From Diphasiastrum complanatum (Eukaryota; Streptophyta; Lycopodiopsida; Lycopodiales; Lycopodiaceae), in contig CM055100.1 in NCBI GenBank assembly GCA_029204225.1, positions 51,831,260 to 51,895,259 of the forward strand: a stretch of DNA of 64,000 bases, in the 5' to 3' direction. This document shows positions 12,241 to 24,590 of this stretch, piece after piece. The translations under genes and the position numbers were made by a program. Positions within the stretch are counted from its first letter, which is position 1. Each line of letters begins with the position of its first letter. The notes below the pieces were generated by a model. The model saw only the letters and a list, made by a program, of their open reading frames with translations. It did no database searches and was not told where the DNA came from.

Positions 12241-12480
12241 ACATGCTAACCTGTTAGAGTTTTTATTTAATTCTATTTTTAAGGGAAACCTTTTTGTCAG
12301 AATTACAATTCTTGTTTATTTGGATACTCGACCAGTCATTTGCGTTTTTAGAAGTTTTTTACTTTACTCTGTACATGCAATACGTGTCAGTGTCATCTTT
12401 ACGACATAGTAAATAGCGAGTCAGGACACACGTGTACTAATGGGGTCCGACATGCCATGCAGTGAAACCCCCAAAAACTG

Positions 12481-12481
<1 letters not shown>

Positions 12482-12553
<72 letters not shown>

Positions 12554-12562
12554 TGTGTGTGT
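12482..12562. repeat. (TG)n microsatellite with (TGCG)n interruption
   Basis: About 27 TG units are followed by five GTGC-type units and then TG again. It sits within a probable LTR remnant that ends at 12,708. Confidence 0.95.
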
Positions 12563-12721
12563 ATCGTGTTTTTCAATCTCATAGTTAATATAGTTCACAG
12601 AGTGCTTATTGGATTGGTGTGTGCTCTCTACTTCCAACTATTGTGTTAATTCGATTGATGCTAAGCCTGTGAGTTAACTAATGTATACTACACGACATAT
12701 CCTTGACATGGTATCAATGCC
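12563..12721 (+). mobile_element. LTR end plus primer-binding site remnant
   Basis: The segment ends in GACA at 12,708 and is followed at once by TGGTATCAATGCC (12,709-12,721). That resembles the usual plant primer-binding site complementary to the 3' end of initiator tRNA-Met (TGGTATCAGAGCC). The same LTR-end/PBS arrangement (GACA then TGGTATCAAAGCC) occurs at 33,201-33,217 in front of a Copia gag. No matching gag was found downstream here, so this is a truncated plus-strand element. Confidence 0.5.
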
Positions 12722-13044
12722 CTAGTGCAGGGCATTTTGTCGGGAGTCAAATTTTGGGAGAATTCAAAGAACCATTTCATGCAAGGTATTAAATCAATTC
12801 CAAAAGTCCCCTATTATGTGATAAGGATTTCAGTCTGTGTAGAGAACTTGCCTATGTTGAGTATGTTGGAATCTTTGGTGTGTTTGATATTGTTGTTTAT
12901 GGTTAGAGAATAGAGACGTTGTAATGAGAGAAACACATTCTGATTCTCTCTCTTTATTCGATCAGTGAGCAATATTCTTGCTGTGATCTCACTATTTGGA
13001 ATGTCCTATTCTCTAAAAGATTCACGATATACCTAGATAGAGTC

Positions 13045-13720
13045 GAACTCTTAATTGTAGCTATTGTTGCTAGTTAAGATCTATCCTCTTCTAAGGTGTA
13101 GTCAGACACTGTTGATTTAGTTATGATGTGCCATTATTCAGAAAAACAAATAACACCTTATCTTACAGAGACATTCAACAAACATAATGTACTCAAGGAT
13201 TATGTGTCATAGACAAGAGATAAGAAAAACATCTATTCAATTACAATGATTCCTTGAGCATTGTTTGGCATACCGCACAACACTTTACCGTGAGAGAAAC
13301 TTTGTCTCTTACAAATAGAATTGATGAGTACTAGCAAATACTTCTATCTATCTCTCTCCGTGTCTGACCTTAGAGGTTTGATTGACTCAAACTAGTGGAC
13401 GACTTTTCATCCTCACATTCAACACTCAATCACTCAGACTTGTCTATTTGTCACCTCTCTGTATATGTCGTTCTTCCATTCATCCTCCATATATACGTGC
13501 TAAACCTACTATGTCACGGTATTTAGGTTGTTGTCAGCTTTGCCCGTGGTGTCAGTCTGTTCTGCTGGTACTTTGTTGGTCGTGGGTCGTAAGACGCACC
13601 GATTTCAGGGTCGTCTTTGTAACCGTAGTTGAGGCTATTACGGTTGGACTTTGGTTGTCGGTCGTGGACCGCAGGAGTTCAATTGCGCTTTCCTACGGAT
13701 GTCTTTGTTTTTTTACTCGA
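13045..13720. repeat. 0.7-kb direct repeat, left copy (LTR-like)
   Basis: This is clearly homologous, in the same orientation, to 16,868-17,590. The shared start is GAACTCTTAA, the shared middle includes AAGATCTATCCTCTTCTAAG, and the shared end includes GTGGACCGCAGGAGTT. The pair flanks a minus-strand Copia core and is best read as its LTRs. However, the inner edges abut gag and reverse-transcriptase sequence directly, and no TG...CA ends, primer-binding site or polypurine tract are visible, so the boundaries are uncertain. Confidence 0.6.
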
Positions 13721-13949
13721 TAATTGTTTGTTTCCTACTGATCCAAAGAACAGTGGCATTTGCTGCTATGGTGCATCCTCCTGAAACGCTCTTGGATTCG
13801 TCCTTTATAGATGCCTAGCTCGCATCACTATAGGATTTCATCTGAAATCTTGCATCTTGAGAGAAACAAAGACCGTAGTCCTTTGTCTATTTCAGGTATT
13901 GCAAAATCTCTTTTGTAAATTTCCAGTGTGTGGGTCCTAGGTTAATGTT

Positions 13950-16865
13950 GAACTAGCTCATTGTGAATACTGTGTAAGCAATGTATGGTCGTGTGTTATC
14001 TGCCAAATACATTAATGAGCCAATAAATCTTGTATAAGGCTTTTGCAGCATAGCTTCTCGATCTGCATCGTTTCGGGGACAGTCTTCATTAGTCAACATT
14101 GTGCTAGGAACCATTGGGGTATTCACTCCCTTGCAATCTATCATTTGGAAATCATCGATTATCTTGTGGATGTATCTTGACTAGTGTAGAAATAATTCCC
14201 ATGTTCAAGTCCTCTTTCAATCTGTAAACCTAGGTAGCATCTTGCTTCACCTAGATCTAATATCTTAAAGTGTTTTGAGATGTCCTCTTTCACAGAACGT
14301 TGCTCCTTGACAGAATCAATGTGTCATCGACGTAGACTCCAATGATAATAATTTTACCATCTATCATTTTCACATAGACGTTGGAATCAGCTCCTAAAGG
14401 CTGGAAGCCCAATGATCTAAGTGCGTGATCCTTGTTCGTAAACCATTGCCTGGTAGACTATTTTAGTCCATAGATGCTCTTACGCATCTTGCAAGCATAG
14501 CTAAGAAATGTCTTGCAGCTAAAGCCTAGCGGTTGGTCCATATAGATTTCTTCCTTCAGATCTCCATGTAGAAATGATGCCTTCTCATCTACGATATGGA
14601 TTTTGAGACTGTAGGCTGCTGCATATGCGAACAATATGCGTAGCAAATTATGCTTGACTATGGGAGAAAAGGTATCAGTGTAGTCGACACCATACTTTTG
14701 TGAGAAACCCTTGGAAACTAGTCTGGCCTTGTATTTTGATACATTGCCATCCGGCCCATATTCCACACATCATTATGTTTCATGGAGGTCATTTCGTCTT
14801 CCATGGCCTTAATCCAATTTTCTTTCTCTGGACTGTTGACAGCTTTTTCATATGTCTGGGGTTCACCGTCGAATCCGTAGAACTCTTCTTGAGTTGAAAT
14901 TGAACTGTCTGCTGATATATACCTGATAGGTTGCATTCTCTCTCTGCTGGATCTCCTTGGAGGTGGTTCAAGTGCGGCAATTGCCTTGCCTCTGTCCCTT
15001 CTGCTGACAGCAGACTTCTCATGCGTCGCTGATGTTCTGGGTATAAGCTGCACGTCGGGCTATTTGTCATTTGAATTGTCACTAAGTCCGTCTAGAATTC
15101 GAACATCTTCTTCTTGATTCTTAGGATTGGCTCCCTCTATCAATGTCGGTAGGTTGTAGTATTGCTTCCCAAAAATTTCATAACTAACTGGATCTTCATA
15201 AGCCATTGTTCTTGTTTCATCGAACTTCACATCTCTGATGATTTTAATTTGATTAGACTCTGGCAGATAGATCATGTAGTATGATGAGTGTGTATCGAAT
15301 CCTACAAATCGACCTTTTCGTCCAGCTTCTTACGGATCTTGTCATGAATGTATGCAGATGCTATACAAGCGAAGATGTGCACATGAGCTAAATTAGGCTT
15401 GTTGCCCCACCACACCTCATGTGGCATAGTGTGAGGAATGTCTGATTTGTCTGTCCTGTTCTACAGGTAAGTGGCCGCAGCTACTGCTTCCGCCCAAGTG
15501 ATCTTGATGTCTTTGAATAGGCCATCATGCACCTTGCTGCTTCCATGAGAGTTTTGTTCTGCCTTAGCTACACCATTGTGTTGTGGTGTATAGGCTACAG
15601 TCTTCCTGTGAAGGATACCATGACTGCTGCATAAATCAACAAATGGCTGGAGATGTATTCTCCACCTTTGTCAGTTCGAATCTGTTTGAATTTTTTTTTC
15701 AGTCCACTTCTCAGCCAATCTACATATTCTGAAAACTTATCAAGAGCTTTAGACTTGTTGTGGACAAAGTATACGATGACAAACTTACTGACGATGAAGG
15801 TGATGTAGTATCGTGAGCCTCCCACATAGAGCATGTCGAAAGGTCCACAGATGTCGGAGTGTATCAGTTCTAGGAGCTCTGTTGCTCTGAATGAATCCCT
15901 GGTGAAGTGTGTTTGTGACATCTTGCCTTTGTTGCATGCATCACAGGGTGTCAAATTTGCATTTTTGATGCTTACTCATGTGAATGTGCCATTATGACTT
16001 GCTTTGTATAGCGGCATTGGGTTCATATGACATAGTCTCTTATGGCACAAGAAGTTCATTGACTCATGGGCTTGATGAGCTTGCTCTGTCGGTAGTCGTT
16101 CCTTCAGATGATATAGTTGCCTCTACGTCTGCCTTGTGTAACGAGAGTACTGGTGCTGGCATCAGTCACATTGCATGTTTCATATATGAACGTCACACGG
16201 ATCCCGACATCTGCTATCTTTGCTACAGATAGAAGATCCTTTTGCAAAGTGGGTACATACAGGACATCATCAAGTCTTCTGTCTCTGTTGTCTCTGCCAT
16301 AATGCGCCAATCCGCTCACTTGATGTTGCGATCCATCTCCTAGTATCTGGATGAATCTGTTTGCCGAAAGTCAACTATCATGTGTCTTGTTGTCACAAAA
16401 TGTGACGTGGCACCCAAATCAAAAACAACTTCTTGAATGTTCGCTTGCAATGTAGCACACACATCTGTGCATAAGTAAGCAAATCGATTATTGTTTGCTC
16501 TCAGCTATCCTCGAGGATTCTGACTTTTCTACATATGACGAGCTATTGGAGGGCTCCTTCCTGCTTAGTGTCTTCTTGTTTCTTGGGTTCTGATAGCAGT
16601 CTATTGCTGCATGACCCTTTTTGTAACAATGCACACATTGGATGCTTGGATTTAACCAACATGTGTCGACGGTATGTCCGTCGCACTCGCGTCTACATCT
16701 AGCACAAGATTTCTTTTCACCACCCTGCGGTCTGTGCTGAGTAGGTGCCTTCAATCTTCCTTCTTTCTTTGCTTCTCTCTACTGGTTGTGATTTTATCTT
16801 TGAAATGACTCCCTCTTAGGATGAGGCTTCTTCTTGCATTGATCGGGCTTGATCAGATTCTTTGA
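13950..16865 (-). mobile_element. Copia retrotransposon core A (gag C-terminus to RT), decayed
   Basis: The minus strand gives, from right to left, the following Copia domains. A gag tail with two zinc knuckles (about 16,600-16,710) has CX2CX6HX4C and then CVHCYKKGHAAIDC. A protease remnant near 16,410 reads FDLGATSHF, with Leu in place of the Ser of DSG. The pre-integrase segment DVLYVPTLQKDLLSVAKI follows, then integrase (15,595-15,954) with HSDICGPF and RTDKGGEYIS. Reverse transcriptase (13,950-15,050) has VSKYKARLVSKGFSQ, SIYGLK and YVDD near 14,320. Stops and frameshifts separate these pieces. The N-terminal gag and most of RNase H are missing, so the element is dead. The double zinc knuckle links it to the plus-strand copies at 33.7 and 37.5 kb. 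Confidence 0.88.
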
Positions 16866-16867
16866 AC

Positions 16868-17590
16868 TCTTAACTATAGTTATTGCTGCTACTTAAGATC
16901 TATCCTCTTCTAAGGTGTAGTCAGACACTGCTGATTTAGTTATGATGAGTCTTTAGGCAAAAAAACAAATAATAGCTGATCTTACAGGAACATTCAACAA
17001 ACACAATGTACTCAAGGATTATGTGTCATAGACAAGTGATAAGAAAAACATCTATTCAATTACAGTGATTTCTTGAGCGTTGTTTGGCATACCGCACAAC
17101 GCGTTACCGCGAGAGAAACTATGTCTCTTACGAATACAATTGATGAGTAGTGCTTATTAGCAAATACTTTTATCTATATCTCTCTGTGTCTGACCTTAGA
17201 GGTTTGATTGACTCAGCTCGTCTCACTTACTAGTGGACGGCTTTTCATCCTCACATTCAACACTCAATCACTCAAACTTGTCCTTATGTCACCTCTATGT
17301 ATATCTTGTTCTTCCATTGATCCGCCATATATGATCAGAGGAAGGAGGTGGTCGTTAATGTAAATGAATGATTAGAAAAATTGCTAAGCCTACTATGTCG
17401 CGGCATTTAGTTTGCCATCAGCTTCGCATGTGGTGTTAGTCCGTTCTGCTGGTACTTCATTGATCGTGGGTTGTAAAGATGCGCTGATTTCATGGTCGCC
17501 TTTGTAACCATAGTTGAGGCCATTACGGTTGGACTTTGGTCGTCACTCGTGGACCGCAGGAGTTGACTTGCAATTTCCTACAGATGTCTT
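16868..17590. repeat. 0.7-kb direct repeat, right copy (LTR-like)
   Basis: This is the partner of 13,045-13,720, with many substitutions and a roughly 45-base insertion near 17,330-17,375. The inner edge runs straight into gag coding sequence of the minus-strand Copia core, with no primer-binding site between, pointing to a deletion of the gag start. Similarity to the left copy fades after about 17,600, and 17,600-17,857 shows nothing I recognise. Confidence 0.6.
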
Positions 17591-17857
17591 TATTTGTCTA
17601 CTCAAAGTTGCAGTTTGCGGTTTATTGCGATTTGCGGTCTGTGGGACTTCATCGTCATTCGTATATGTCGCAACGCGGTGGTAGTAGCGGATTGTGGTTT
17701 GCGGTTCATAAGCTAACGATGCTTTGTGGGCGGAAACCTCAAGTTTCTTCAGAGTATTGGTGCTCGAGAAATAATCCACCGAAAATTGTTAGTTTCACCT
17801 ACGGAAAGTCGGATCATCTGCTTTTAGGACATGATTTGGCCATTATGAGTTTTTAGT

Positions 17858-18557
17858 TGTTAAAAATACAGCAAAAAGACTCTAATAAACCTTTGAAATA
17901 ATGGAGGAAGCACCTTGATGGATCCAATTGAGATCCTATAGCAAAAACACCAACCAATTTAGTGTTTCCTAACTTCACCTTGGCTTGAACTCCACTTGAA
18001 GGCTCAAATTCATGCAATATCCTTCACACGTGTGAAAGTCCAAACTACCACAGGCAAAGTACAGTACCTGAACTTCCAAATCAATCTCACATCTGCAAAG
18101 TACTCAACAAAAATAGCAAATATCAAGCATGTAGATTGCCAACAACATTGGTAGATTGAAAACCAAATTTTTACCCATCATTTGATGGAGAAACCATCAC
18201 ATATTTATACATTAGTAACTCGGATCTGAGCATTTTAGGGCTTCTCTATACTTTTCATAACCCAACCCTAACATCCAACCTAATAGATCATTGGATCCAC
18301 CCTAATTAGGGTCCTTGATATCGAGATCCAAAAACAATGAAAAACATGCTATTTTTGGGTCCTATTATTTCTCTCTTACCTATCTAAGCACTTTTTGTCC
18401 TTATTTCAAAGGTGCCTTTACAATTTAGGATGTAGAATAAGACTTTAGAAAAACATCCTATCTTATTTGGCACGTGTGGCATCTATTTACATGGCCATCT
18501 TGCCAATTACAATGCATGTGACCAAAATTGGTCCAAACTAGCTTGTGAATTTTAACA
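17858..18557 (-). mobile_element. Copia 3' LTR (700 bp)
   Basis: The segment has terminal inverted repeats TGTTAAAA at the left and TTTTAACA at the right, the TG...CA form of an LTR. Directly to its right, on the minus strand, is the purine stretch GTCAGGAGGAG, a good polypurine tract. It is the 3' LTR of the minus-strand element whose RNase H remnant follows. No second copy was found in the window. Confidence 0.75.
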
Positions 18558-19255
18558 CTCCTCCTGACAACTATTTTGGATCTAACATAGATCTACTAAT
18601 CACTCCAAGAGAGGTTCTTAACTTTACAAATGTTGCTCTTTGAAGAGGTTTAGTGAGTGCATCAGCCACACATTCACTACCTGATACATGTTCCAAAGAG
18701 ACCTCCTTTGCTTGAACCTTTTCCCTCACAAAGTGATGACAAATCTATGTGTTTGGATCTTGCATGGAAGATTGGATTTGATGGAAGATGTTGAGTTAAA
18801 ATTTTGTCATTATGGATGATTGGTACATCCTTTGGATCCATAATCTCTAGCTCCACCAATAATCTCTTGATCCAAAGCACTTCCTTGGTTGTTGTAGTAG
18901 GTGCCTTGTACTCAGCCTCGATTGAAGAGAGTGAGATTGTTTCTTGTTTCTTTGATAGCCAAGAAACTACTCCATCACCTATGAAGGTTGCATATGCACT
19001 TGTTGATCTTCTATCTCTCTTGTCACCTGCAAAATCTAAATAACTATAGGCATGCAAGGAAATTACATCTCCTCCATAGAGAATACCAAAATCTAGTGTA
19101 CCCGAGATGTACCAATCTCTCTATCTCATCATCTACAATCTTATCCACATGTGTGAATAGCATCTTGACATGTGGGAGCATTTACTCATTCACATGGAAG
19201 TGCAATCTATTTACAAAAAGTTTGACCAAAATGACTTTTTTCTAGATTCTACTTA
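18558..19255 (-). pseudogene. Copia RNase H remnant
   Basis: The minus-strand frame 18,677-19,057 reads through typical Copia RNase H motifs: DRRSTSAYATFIG, VSWLSKKQETISLSS, EAEYKA and FHARSKHIDL. Its relatives are the RNase H regions at 47,041-47,820 and 26,129-26,365. A degraded tail continues to the LTR. Reverse transcriptase is absent, so the element is cut off at about 19.25 kb. From 19,256 to 19,834 the sequence is unassigned and separates this piece from the next Copia relic. Confidence 0.82.
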
Positions 19256-19834
19256 AAGGTCAATTTCACACAATAAACCGAATGCTCCATAAATGGCAAA
19301 TAGAAAAGAGCGTAGAAGGTTGTCCTTAGTTCATTCATTGAACATGGAACTAAAATTATGTGTATAGATATAGCTTTTAAATGCCACAGAGATAGTCACA
19401 CCCTGCTTCTACTTCTTGAAAAATAGAATCGACTCTCCAAAGAAGAGAGGAACATCATATCAAAGAAGAGAGGAACAACAGATCAAATGGCTAGCAAACT
19501 ATTGCGTTAGTTCAAACCAGCCACAAAAATAGCTCTTTTGTTCTTCTGTTGTAAGAACAGAGGATTACGTGAAGATATGGCATTTGCTGGGCCACAAAAA
19601 CTAGGCATTTCTGCTCCTCCTTCCTGTAGACAAAGAGATAAACGAATGACAAAAAAGAAGAGCGTAGGCTCTGCTATATGTGTTTTTTTGAGGAAGCAAG
19701 CATACTCTTGTAAGATATCAAATGTCGTGTCTGGTTTGATGTCCAATAGTTTGCTGCCACGTAGAAAGATTATTATTAAGATTGCCAAGTGAATGAATAC
19801 AAGAGAGGAGAGGAAAACTTGTCTTTGCTAGCTG

Positions 19835-22800
19835 AATGCCACTCTGACTGTCACTATGTATAGTTGTGGGATTCTCCTATTTCATGCCAAGTTCTCCCAA
19901 GATTTTCCTCAACCATATAGCTTCATGTGCTGCACTACACATTGCCTTATACTCTGCTTCTGTGGTGGATAAAGCAACTGTACTTTGCTTTTTACTAGAC
20001 TAGGAAAAGCAACTGCCACAAAGCTGGAATACATACCCTATGGTGGATCTATGATCATCATAGTCACCTCCCCAATCCGCATCCACATAGCCACATAACT
20101 TAGGTAAACCCTCATGCTTCCTGTAAACCAAACCATAATCGAAAGTGTCTTTGACATATCACAAAATGTGTTTGGCTGCCTTCCAATGTGTTTCCGTAGG
20201 TGCTACCATAAACTGACTTACAATACCAATAGCATAGCATATATATGGTCTAGTTGTGGTAAGGTAAATCAAGCTCCCTACTAACTTAACTACCTATACA
20301 ACGTAGCATCAAATGGCTGTGACTCATGAAGCTTAGAAAGCTTTTGACCTGGTTCAATAGGAGTGTCCACTGGCTTGCAATCCTACAACCTGAACCTGTG
20401 CAGCAACTCTCTAACATACTTCACCTGTGTTAGACCCACTTCGTGTCCTTTGTGCCACACCTCCACTCCAAGGCAATAATGCATTAGGCTGAGATCTGTC
20501 ATCTCGAATTGTTCCATGAGGTCTTTCTTGATCATGTCTATCATCTCTTGATTATTTCCCGTGATAATCAAGTCAGCAACATAAAGAGCAATCAAAGCAA
20601 CCATACCGTCAAAGCACAAGACATATAGATTTGGATCAAGATGTGTTCTCACCATCCTCTTAGAACGAAAGTAGGCATCAATTCAACTGTACCATGCACG
20701 TGGTGCCTGTTTAAGACCATAAAGTGCTATCTTTAAGCAACATACTTTATTCTCCTGTCCTTTCATTACAAAGCCTTCAAGTTGATCCATGAACACCTCT
20801 TCTTCTAACTCACCATATAGAAAAGCAGATTTCACATCCATCTGATGCAAAGGCCAACCAAAATGTGAAGCTAAAGCAACAAGTAGACGTAGAGTATTCC
20901 ACTTACATACTGGCGCAAAGGTCTCCTGATAGTCGATCCCTTTACTTTGTGCATACCCTTTGATCACCAATCTAGCCTTGTGCTTTGCTATACTTCCATC
21001 TGCAAGGTACTTAGTCTTGTATACCCATTTACAACCAATGGGTTTCTTGCCAATAGGTGGTTCCACTAAGTCCCATGTGCTATGCTTAGCAATCGACTCC
21101 ATCTCCTCTCCCATGGCCTTGACCCAAATGTTATCATCCTTCGCTTCAACATAAGTCGAAGGTTCTTTGCTTTGAATAATGCTAGATAAGAGAGCATAAT
21201 TTGCTTCGTACCTTTCAGGTTGTGTCTTCTCTCTTGCTGGTCTTTGTAGCTCTCCCTGGCTAGATGATCATGGAAAGTAATCCATGTCGTGGCTCTCCAA
21301 CAACTCTCAAACCACTTAGGGAGCTTCTTGTCTGGTGATCGGCTTCCTGGTGAAAATGTATCCCATGGTACATCTTTCTCCTTGCGTTTGTCACCTGAAA
21401 CTTCAATCCTCCTTGCACCAGAACATTTATCTCTACCTCTCCAACTTTTCTCTTGAGATTGAGTAGTAGTATCTTGAGGTGTATCCTCGTGTCCATCACT
21501 AGGAAAGTCAATAAATGGATCATCATCAGGAGGTATCCTCACTATACCATCTTTCCCACTAGATGTGTCCATCTTCTCAGCATCCTCATCTTCATACATC
21601 TTAGATTCATCAAAGATAACATCAAGGCTGACATGTATTTTGTTCTCCACTGGATCAAAACATCTATGGCCCTTCACACAATCATCATATCCTAGGAATA
21701 TACACTTGATAGCTTTCACATCAAGCTTACGTCTCTCTTCCTTAGGAATGTGTACAAAGGCTTTACATCCAAAGATTTGCAAATGATTTACCTTTGGCTT
21801 CTTCTTTGTGAATGCCTCCTCAGGTGTTATCTTTGGTATGGAAATGGTAGGAGAGCCTATTTTGAAGATAGACTATCGTACTGCATGCTTCTGACCAAAG
21901 AATCTTTTGGTAGTTTCATCTCAGCTAGCATAGATCTGGCACTTTCCACAATCGTACGATTCTTGTGCTTAGCTACATCATTGAGTGCAGGATTACGAGC
22001 TTGCGTAAATTGTCTTTTGTCATTGAACTGTAGACTTATACTCACCTCCACTATCTGATCTTAGAACTTTGATCTTACTGCCTGTCTAATTTTTGACCAA
22101 TGCTTTGAAGGTCTTGAAATTGTCAAATGCATCCAATTTTTTCTTCAAAAAGTAAATCCACATCTTACGTGACATATCATCAATAAAGGTCATGAAATAG
22201 AAGGCTTTACCTATGGACATAGTCCTCATAGGCCCGCATAAATCTATGTGGATCAAATCCAAGATGTTCTTTGCCCTTGCAACATCACCTTTATTCAACT
22301 TCTCTCGATGCTGCTTCCCATACACACATGATTCGCACATCGACTTCAAGTGGTCTTCTATCATAGGCAATCCTCTCACCATTTCCAGTTTTCTCATAAA
22401 ACGGAGGCTTCCTAAGTTCAAATGACCAAGCCTATTATGCCACAGTTCAGTTTGCGATGGAATGGACAAGATAAGTTTATGTTGCCCCTTGATTGTAGCA
22501 TTCAACCTGTACAATTTAGTGTTGGGCTCCCTTATACCATTCGCAATGACTTTGAACTTTTGGGTCACATCATTCACAAAGCAACGATCATGGGCAAATT
22601 CTACTTTCAATTTTTGATCAATAATGACACCAACAGAAAGTAGATTTTTTTTCAACCCTGGTACGTAAAGTACCTCCCTGATCATCCTGCTTTTGCCATC
22701 AAGTAGTTGGATTGAAACGGTGCCTATCCCTTAATCTTGCATACATCACCACTTGCTTGTGAAACGGACGTTCCATTATCCAACACTCTCAAGCTACTGA

Positions 22801-23745
22801 ACCAATCCTTGTTACCTGTCATGTGTCTTGTGGCTCCTGAGTCAATGTACCACACTTGATCATCTTGATTAGATGACAATGTTGATATGAAGATGCTAGA
22901 GTCTTCAATCTCACCCTCATCGACAAGGTTACCTGCTTGCTTTGGTTTTCCCTTGCCTGATTCTGCTAGGAGTTTTCAACATTCACTCTTCCAATGGCCC
23001 TTTTTACCGCAACGGAAGCATTTGTCATTCTTCTTGGTCTTGCTAGAAGATCCTTCATCCTCCTGAGTCTTGGTGAATTGCTGCTTAGACTTCTTCTTGC
23101 CCTTGCCCTTGCCTTGTTTTTGGCGTGTCGCAAGTGCTTGATCATCATTGTTTTGACATCTAGCTTTCACCCTTTTTTGTCGTTGCTCTTCTTGCATCAA
23201 GATTCCTATGAGCTCGTCAAAGGTTGACAATCTTTCTCTTGATGCTATTCTGCTCACAAACATTTGATAGGGTTCTGAATGCATTGTGCACTAGCTCCAC
23301 ATCATGTATGCGCTCACCAATAGAATGCAATTCATCCCTCATTGTCTTGATTCTGGTCATATAAGTCTGAATATGCTCTCCTTGCTCCATGCGGGCACTA
23401 TTTTGTTTTGACTTGAGAAACATCGTTCTTAATAGATTTGATGTCTCGAATGCTCCTTTAGCACATCCCATGTCTGTTTGGGTGTAACAACATCACAAAT
23501 GTGGGTAATGATGTGATCATTCACTGACAAGTTGATGAAGGTCAAAGCTTTCCTCACCTTCTTATCGAACACTTTGATGTCCACTGCATTTGATGGTCTT
23601 CTCTCATCACCTGTAACGACATCCCACATGTCCTTCTCCATCAGTATGTTTTCCATTTTGAATTTCCACAGTGCATAGTTGGAAATCCCATCCAATTTGC
23701 TACTTTCACTCAAAATGGACCCATGTTTGCCATCCCAAAACTGCC
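19835..23745 (-). mobile_element. Copia (Tnt1-like) retrotransposon relic B, nearly full coding length
   Basis: Domains on the minus strand run from right to left. Gag starts with LDGISNYALWKFKMENIL near 23,700 and has the zinc knuckle CFRCGKKGHWKSEC near 22,990. Protease WYIDSGATRHMTG lies near 22,840. The pre-integrase segment LWHNRLGHLNLGSL is followed by integrase (IDLCGPM). Further on is KCIFLGYD (about 21,700). Reverse transcriptase (20,383-21,114) has GCKWVYKTKYLADGS, HKARLVIKGYAQSKGIDYQE, DVKSAFLYGELEEEVFM and LYGLKQAPRAWYS. RNase H motifs STTEAEYKAMCSA lie near 19,950. The catalytic YVDD box reads YVAD (about 20,570), removing an essential Asp. Several frameshifts and stops split the frame, and RNase H stops abruptly near 19,830. 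No LTRs or primer-binding site were found at either end. Confidence 0.9.
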
Positions 23746-24590
23746 TGAAACTTCAACTATAGGCTATAAACTGTGTGTCGAGGCCAATTGCGATGTCATA
23801 AGGTAGAAATAATGACCTGCTATTTTTTCCTCACCAGGCCACCCACTACTTTTCTGCCAAATTGAAAGCCAAATTGGCGTCGCCTTCCGAAATGCACTTT
23901 GTCACCAACTTCCAACTACGTGCCCAATGGAATGGTGAAATCACTTTGGGCGCACTCCGAACACTTTCTCCACTGCAATCACTCTATTTTACGGTACTGT
24001 ACTTATAGGTACAGTCCGGGTGCCCTTCGTTTGGAGGTTATAGCCTTTTGTTTGGGTCAAACCGGCTAAAGGACCCAAAAATAAGGATTTTTCTAGTTTT
24101 TGAATCGTTTCTTCAAAATGAAGAAACTCTACCCTTCAGTGAACTTGGACCCAACTCTCACTTCAAACTAAAAATTTTTAATGAAATTGCATGGCCAGAT
24201 GCACAGCTAAGGCACCTAACTGCAGCCCTTTGCTGCTTGCAAAATGCTTTCCTACAACTCAAGAACCACGACTTTTTGCCACAAAACCCTAGCCTTAAGG
24301 TAAAAGAGATTGTTGAGCTTTGCTCAAACTTTTTCGGAGGTGACTCTTGCAGCTGCACACCTCCTTGAGGTCACCCTACTGTAAGCAAACTTTTGCTTCA
24401 GACCGTTCGTCAAACGGTGTCCATTTGGATGCACACCGATTGCAAACACCAAGCAGCCTCCCTACCCAATTTACCTAGCATCTCAATCATTGAGCTGCAC
24501 CTTTCTTTCGGTCTAGACAGAATTTCACAACATGTCCAAACATTGGTCCTTCTAGCCTTTTTTTGGGACAAATGTTTATTTTGTCAAAAC
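23746..24590. other. spacer next to Copia relic B, possibly LTR-derived
   Basis: This should contain the 5' LTR of the minus-strand element if it were complete, but no CTCTGATACCA-type primer-binding site or repeat of another LTR was found. No gene is evident. Confidence 0.4.

Noticed and set aside
12437-12637. Minus-strand frame rich in His-Thr repeats
   Set aside because: It is produced by the (TG)n microsatellite.
17536-17856. 106-codon plus-strand open frame after the right direct repeat
   Set aside because: Partly within the LTR-like repeat; no motif and no homologous frame in the left copy.
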